From positions 1 through 20,703 of the forward strand of contig CAZLQD010000009.1 of NCBI GenBank assembly GCA_964561605.1: a DNA stretch of 20,703 bases. The letters run 5' to 3'. This document shows, in pieces, positions 16,986 through 20,703 of this stretch. The DNA is from JALUZX01 sp964561605. GTDB lineage: Bacteria; Planctomycetota; UBA1135; JALUZX01. The translations under genes were made by a program, and so were the position numbers. Each line of letters opens with the position of its first letter. Position 1 is the first letter of the stretch. The notes beneath the pieces are model-generated. The model ran no database searches. It was not told the origin of the DNA and saw only the letters and a list, made by a program, of their open reading frames with translations.

Positions 16986-18029
16986 TCAGGGCATCAGTTC
17001 CCGCAACTTCTCCGCCCGGAGGATGTCCCTTTCCTGGGGATCCAGGGCCTTTCCCGCCTCGGCCTGCAGGTGTCCGGGCTGCACCCAAAGGAAGATACGA
17101 TTGAGTTTGGCCAGGGAAAGGTCCTTCACAAGGCCGAGGTGGATCCCCAGCCGCAACCTGGAGAGGTGTTGGAGGGCCTCCTCGGAGGTCATGGTCCGGG
17201 CCCGCTCCAGGATGCCCAGGGACCGGGAAGCCTGGTCCTCCAGCTCGGTCCTCCTCTCCTTGAGGAGTTGGTTCCGGGTCTCCCTCTCCCAGGAGACGAT
17301 CTTCTCCACGACCTCCCGGAATTCCGTGCAAAGGTCCTCTTCCGTCCGCCCCAGGGTCACCTGGTTGGATATCTGGAAGAGGTCGCTCGCCGGCCGGGAG
17401 CCCTCGCCGTAGAGGCCCCGGACGGCCATGTGGATCTTCTGGGCCGTCTGGTTGGCCTTCTCGATCTGCCTGGAGATGACCAGGCCGGGAAGGTGGAGCA
17501 TGGCGGAAACCCTCAAGCCCGTGCCCACGTTGGTGGGGCAGGCCGTCAGGTAACCGTAGCGATCGTCCCAGGCGAAGGGGATCTCCTCGGAGAGGGCCGA
17601 GACGAGGCGGGTCATCTCTTCCCAGGCCTTTTCCACGTCCAGGCCCGAAAGGAGGACCTGGATCCTGAGGTGGTCCTCCTCCAGGGCCATGATCCCCTGC
17701 CGTTCCCCGGGCTCCACGGCCACTCCCCTGGGGCCGTCCTGGGCGGCGTGCTCCCGGCTGATCAGGTGTCGTTCCACCAGGACCTGCCGCTCGATGGGCC
17801 CCAGTTGCCTGAGGTCGGCCCAGAGGAAGTTCCTCCCCGGTAGTGCCCGGATCTTCTCTTCCAGGAAGCCCAGGAGTTCCTCCGCCTCCTGGGGCTCGAT
17901 CTTGGTGCTGAACCGGTAGCCCTGGACGTTGCGGGCCAGGCGGATCCGGGTGCTCATCACCACGTCCGACTCGGGGCCCGTGGCCTGGAGCCACTCTCCT
18001 TCGCCGTGGGAAAGCAGGGTCGGGATCAC
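16986..18029 (-). CDS. mcsB: McsB, protein-arginine kinase
   Basis: 347 residues. McsB phosphorylates arginines on proteins, marking them for ClpC. The phosphagen-kinase-type catalytic domain is intact: STRIRLARN (26-34) for nucleotide contact, EEDHLRIQ (117-124), TACPTNVGTG with active-site C164, and SNQVTLGRTEEDL (221-233). The residue just before EEDH is leucine where Bacillus McsB has asparagine, a change that may be neutral. Near the C-terminus, R334-D-I-L-R-A339 is the RDxxRA motif through which McsB binds phosphoarginine allosterically. ATG 18029 overlaps the mcsA stop as ATGA, so the two should be translated together and probably form a complex. The usual regulator gene ctsR is not beside it. 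Confidence 0.97.
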   Translation of the reverse strand: MIPTLLSHGEGEWLQATGPESDVVMSTRIRLARNVQGYRFSTKIEPQEAEELLGFLEEKIRALPGRNFLWADLRQLGPIERQVLVERHLISREHAAQDGPRGVAVEPGERQGIMALEEDHLRIQVLLSGLDVEKAWEEMTRLVSALSEEIPFAWDDRYGYLTACPTNVGTGLRVSAMLHLPGLVISRQIEKANQTAQKIHMAVRGLYGEGSRPASDLFQISNQVTLGRTEEDLCTEFREVVEKIVSWERETRNQLLKERRTELEDQASRSLGILERARTMTSEEALQHLSRLRLGIHLGLVKDLSLAKLNRIFLWVQPGHLQAEAGKALDPQERDILRAEKLRELMP

Positions 18030-18580
18030 GATTCTCCTCCACCGCCACGGCCGGCGCGCTTGCGGGCCTCCTCTTCTTCTTCCAGGGCCTTGAGCTCGTC
18101 TCTCAGGCGGGCCGCGTCTTCGTAGCGCTCCGCCTCCACCGCCTCCTGGAGGGCCCGCTGGAGCTTGGCCCGCTTCATCCGGAAAACCCCGGGGGTGGAG
18201 AGAGTTTCCTCCGGTTGGGCCGGCTTGGCCCCCTCGTGGCGGCTGGCGTCGTGGATGCTCTCAAGGATCTGGTCCAGGACTTTGGCAAAGGCGGAGTAGC
18301 ACTCGGGGCAACCGAAACGGCCCAGGCGCTTGAACTCACTGAGGCGCATCCCGCAGGAGGGGCAGACCAGCTCCTTGCGCTTGCGGCCCTCTTTTTCCTG
18401 GATCCCGCCGGGGAAGAGGAGCTTCTGGAGGATCTCCAGCTTGATCACCGGTGTAAGTTCCTGCTGGTAGAGCTTGCGGTAGCACTCCTCGCAGAGGTGG
18501 TTCTCCTTCTTCTCGGCCACGATGTACTCATGCACCGTGGCGGGGTTCTTGTGGCACATCTGGCAGAGCTGGTGGTTCAC
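18026..18580 (-). CDS. mcsA: McsA, zinc-binding activator of McsB
   Basis: 184 residues. Four CxxC pairs form two probable zinc sites: C6-Q-M-C9 with C30-E-E-C33, and C73-P-S-C76 with C91-P-E-C94 (numbers approximate). The C-terminal helix LQRALQEAVEAERYEDAARL is a UVR motif like that of UvrB and ClpC. McsA activates McsB and links it to substrates. The start is GTG 18580 with AAGGAGG (18588-18594) 7 nt upstream. It is first in the operon, overlapping mcsB by ATGA. The C-terminus ends in a Glu-, Arg- and Gly-rich tail. A candidate promoter lies about 30-60 bp upstream, back to back with that of the divergent sulfatase gene. Confidence 0.94.
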   Translation of the reverse strand: MNHQLCQMCHKNPATVHEYIVAEKKENHLCEECYRKLYQQELTPVIKLEILQKLLFPGGIQEKEGRKRKELVCPSCGMRLSEFKRLGRFGCPECYSAFAKVLDQILESIHDASRHEGAKPAQPEETLSTPGVFRMKRAKLQRALQEAVEAERYEDAARLRDELKALEEEEEARKRAGRGGGGES

Positions 18581-18611
18581 GTTCCCGCCTCCTTGGTGAG
18601 GGCCGCACTCC

Positions 18612-18641
18612 TTAGTAGACCACCCGGGAGAAGGCGATCAA
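18612..18641 (-). promoter_or_regulatory. Candidate promoter of mcsA-mcsB-clpC
   Basis: On the minus strand TTGATC (18641-18636) and TACTAA (18617-18612) stand 18 nt apart, a partial match to the housekeeping consensus (4 and 3 of 6). No CtsR heptad repeat or complete CIRCE element is seen nearby. Confidence 0.35.
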
Positions 18642-18648
18642 TCCCCCG

Positions 18649-18677
18649 TTGGCAGGGCCTTCCGGATTTCCTACGAT
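18649..18677 (+). promoter_or_regulatory. Candidate sigma70-type promoter of the second sulfatase gene
   Basis: TTGGCA (18649-18654, 5 of 6), an exact 17-nt spacer, then TACGAT (18672-18677, 4 of 6). Transcription would start near 18684, leaving a leader of about 96 nt. Only 7 bp separate its -35 from that of the divergent mcsA promoter, so the two may interfere with each other. Confidence 0.5.
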
Positions 18678-18779
18678 CGGGGACCGCTCCCTGGCGTGGC
18701 AACCCTGCCGTTCTTCCCCCTCCATCGGGGTGGAGGGCGCACGGGAGAGGAGGGGGGAGAGGCCGAAGGAGCGGTGCGA

Positions 18780-20372
18780 ATGGTTTCATCATCCAGAATG
18801 GACCGGCGGGAGATGCTCGCCTGGACCCTGGCTTCCACGGGGGCCTTCGCCCTGGAGGGTTGCCGGGTTCCGGAAAGGAAGGGGGGCGCTCCGGGGAGGA
18901 AGGACCGGAGGAAGCATCCCAACATCGTCTTCCTCCTGGCCGACGACATGGGCTGGGGGGACCTGCATGCCGACAACCCGGCTTCCCGGATCCCCACTCC
19001 CAATCTCGACAAGCTGGCCCGCCAGGGGATGCGTTTCACCGACGCCCACTCGGGTTCGGCTGTGTGCACGCCGACGCGTTACGGAGTGATCACGGGTCGT
19101 TACTGCTGGCGTTCCCGGTTGAAAAGGGGCGTCCTGAGCGGTTTCTCTTCCCACCTGGTCGAACCGGAGCGCATGACCGTGGCCCGCCTTCTCGGGGAGA
19201 GGGGATACCACACGGCTTGCATCGGCAAGTGGCATTTGGGTATGGACTTTCCCCGGAAGGGCGGGAAGAACCGGGGTCCCGTGGATTACGAAGGCAGGAT
19301 CCGGAACGGCCCCAACACGCTGGGCTTCGAGTATTTCTACGGGATAGCCGCTTCCCTGGATTTTCCTCCCTACGTCTACATCGAGAACGACCGTTTCACC
19401 GAAGTGCCGAACCGGAAATTCCCGGGGTCCAGGTTCCCGGCTTTCTTGAGGAGAGGTCCCATCGCCCCCGACTTCAAGCCCATCGAGACCCTGGACCACT
19501 TGACGGACAAGGCTGTGGACTACATCCGGGAGCGGGCCCGAGAGAAGGACGGAAGACCTTTCTTTCTCTATTTCGCCCTGACCTCGCCCCACAAGCCGGT
19601 AATCCCCACTCCCGAATACAAGGGGAAGTCGGGGCTCGGGGATTACGGGGATCATGTGATGCACACCGACGGGGCCGTGGGCAGGGTCATGGACGTCCTT
19701 GCCCGGACGGGCCTGGAGGAGGACACTCTTTTCATCGTGTCCAGCGACAACGGATCCTTCATGTTCCTCGTCGACTCTCCGGGATGCCCTAAACGATATA
19801 TCAGGCACGACCCCGAGACGGGGGAACTCCTGGACCACCTGAAGGTTCCGGGAATCCAGGGCTTTCTTTCCAAGCATCACCGTCCCAACGGGCCCTTCCG
19901 GGGGACCAAGGCGGACATCTGGGAAGGGGGGCACAGGGAGCCCTTCCTGGTCCGCTGGCCCGGCAAGGTGAAGCCCGGCACGGTCTGCGACAAGACCATC
20001 TGCCTGGGGGACCTGATGGCCACGGCGGCGGAAGTCACCGGCGGGCCCCTTCCGGAGGGGGCGGGAGAGGACAGCTTCTCCTTTCTGCCCTTGCTCCTGG
20101 GCCGGGAGAAGGAGTGGAAGCGGCCCCCAGTGATCCACCACTCCATCAACGGCACCTTCGCCATCCGGGAAGGGAAGTGGAAGCTCATCGCCGGGCGGGG
20201 CTCGGGAGGAAGAGGCCTTCCCAAGAGCAGACCCTGGTCCAAGCCCTACCAGCTCTACGACCTGGAAGCCGACCCAGGGGAGTCGAAGAACCTCCTGGAA
20301 AAGCACCCCCAGGTCGCCGCTCGCCTGGAGGCCCGCCTGAAGAAGATCCTCGCCTCGGGCCGGAGCCTCTAG
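18780..20372 (+). CDS. Tat-exported arylsulfatase-type sulfatase
   Basis: 530 residues. The start is ATG 18780, 8 nt after AAGGAG; the frame extends to 18696 without a better site. MDRREMLAW carries a twin arginine (R9-R10), followed by a hydrophobic stretch and ALEGC with C28 as lipobox cysteine, so a Tat lipoprotein. The catalytic set is complete for the arylsulfatase A-like family: D55-D56 in LLADDMGWGD, the formylglycine site C96-T-P-T-R100, K149/H151 in GKWHLG, H270-K271 and D322-N323 in SSDNGS. The YDLEADPGESKNL segment near the C-terminus is typical. It would hydrolyse sulfate esters on extracellular or periplasmic glycans. It differs in subfamily from the HEAT-tailed sulfatase at 9734, so the two likely act on different linkages. 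The repeat array begins 2 bp after its stop. Confidence 0.95.
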   Translation: MVSSSRMDRREMLAWTLASTGAFALEGCRVPERKGGAPGRKDRRKHPNIVFLLADDMGWGDLHADNPASRIPTPNLDKLARQGMRFTDAHSGSAVCTPTRYGVITGRYCWRSRLKRGVLSGFSSHLVEPERMTVARLLGERGYHTACIGKWHLGMDFPRKGGKNRGPVDYEGRIRNGPNTLGFEYFYGIAASLDFPPYVYIENDRFTEVPNRKFPGSRFPAFLRRGPIAPDFKPIETLDHLTDKAVDYIRERAREKDGRPFFLYFALTSPHKPVIPTPEYKGKSGLGDYGDHVMHTDGAVGRVMDVLARTGLEEDTLFIVSSDNGSFMFLVDSPGCPKRYIRHDPETGELLDHLKVPGIQGFLSKHHRPNGPFRGTKADIWEGGHREPFLVRWPGKVKPGTVCDKTICLGDLMATAAEVTGGPLPEGAGEDSFSFLPLLLGREKEWKRPPVIHHSINGTFAIREGKWKLIAGRGSGGRGLPKSRPWSKPYQLYDLEADPGESKNLLEKHPQVAARLEARLKKILASGRSL

Positions 20373-20373
20373 G

Positions 20374-20703
20374 CCCCTGGCCTTTACCCCGTTAGCCCCT
20401 GCCGGCGGGTATGTGCGGCCCGGAGGGCCGCAACATGCCCGACGTCAGGGGAAGTGTGTGTGTTCTTGGTTTGGTGTGGGGTTCGGGGGGGTAGCCACTC
20501 CCCGGGCGTCCTCGTCACGGTCTTCGACCGTGACTCGGCCGGCCGGGGCTGACGTATGAAAAACCAGGGCTGACGTATGAAAGAAATATTCGTCAGCCCC
20601 TGGCCTTTACCCCGTTAGCCCCTGCCGGCGGGTATGTGCGGCCCGGAGGGCCGCAACATGCCCGACGTCAGGGGAAGTGTGTGTGTTCTTGGTTTGGTAT
20701 GGG
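20374..20703. repeat. Tandem array of a 223-bp composite repeat, running off the window
   Basis: Unit 1 is 20374-20596; unit 2 begins at 20597 and is cut by the window end after 107 bp. The shared 107 bp differ at one base (G 20476, A 20699). Each unit holds hairpin A (20396-20451 and 20619-20674), a GT-rich spacer (20452-20490), GTAG (20491-20494) with hairpin B (20500-20548), and two copies of GGGCTGACGTATGAAA (20546, 20567), the second pairing with CGTCAGCCCC (20591-20600). No open frame or transposase is present in it. Confidence 0.93.
20396..20451. repeat. Hairpin A of the repeat (first right-hand copy)
   Basis: 56-nt palindrome: CCCCTG/CAGGGG base, CGGGTATG paired with CATGCCCG through one U-G pair, a single bulged A, and a GCGGCCC-GGA-GGGCCGC top. 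The second copy (20619-20674) is identical; the left copy (190-245) has the same length and swaps the wobble pair to G-U. Confidence 0.85.

Noticed and set aside
18596..18612. CIRCE (HrcA) operator upstream of mcsA
   Set aside because: Only a GAGTGC half-site is present on the minus strand; the matching TTAGCACTC arm at 9-nt spacing is absent.
20374..20703. CRISPR array
   Set aside because: The 223-bp period with near-identical whole units leaves no unique spacers, and no cas genes are present.

Overview
The window is GC-rich bacterial DNA, densely coded on both strands, with 14 protein genes and a structured repeat array at each end. No rRNA, tRNA, CRISPR, transposase or integrase was seen. 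I infer a planctomycete or near relative (Planctomycetota/PVC) from three things: two Tat-exported lipoprotein-type sulfatases, one with a HEAT-repeat tail; a McsA-McsB-ClpC protein-arginine-phosphorylation module outside any Bacillus-like context; and a secreted beta-rich protein of a kind I associate with planctomycetes. The taxonomy is inference; no marker gene is present.

Layout. Bases 1-267 and 20373-20703 hold copies of one composite palindromic repeat. On the right it forms a tandem array with a 223-bp period that runs off the window; on the left there is one diverged copy. Genes on the minus strand at 268-5366 are, in transcription order, an ABC ATPase, its membrane permease and an anchored helical protein (each overlapping the next by ATGA), then ribosome silencing factor RsfS behind its own candidate promoter, then a YyaL-like thioredoxin/six-hairpin protein. 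Plus-strand genes at 5445-7438 encode a tail-anchored FHA protein and a secreted protein. On the minus strand (11599 down to 7442) a sulfatase-HEAT protein is followed by two GT4-like glycosyltransferases. Divergent from it, on the plus strand (11724-14242), are a uroporphyrinogen-decarboxylase-family protein and a membrane acyltransferase. The minus strand then carries mcsA-mcsB-clpC (18580 down to 14343), and a second sulfatase runs plus (18780-20372) from a back-to-back promoter region.

Functionally the middle looks like a cell-surface glycan island: two sulfatases to desulfate polysaccharide, two glycosyltransferases and an acyltransferase to build or decorate surface glycan. Next to it is a protein quality-control operon in which McsA/McsB would mark proteins with phosphoarginine for ClpC-ClpP degradation. 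That the island acts as one unit is inference.

The least explained feature is the repeat family at the two ends. It has three hairpins, and two of them show paired substitutions between copies that keep the stems intact, which suggests selection on the folded DNA or RNA. A second oddity is rsfS, whose best ribosome-binding site points to an AUC start codon.
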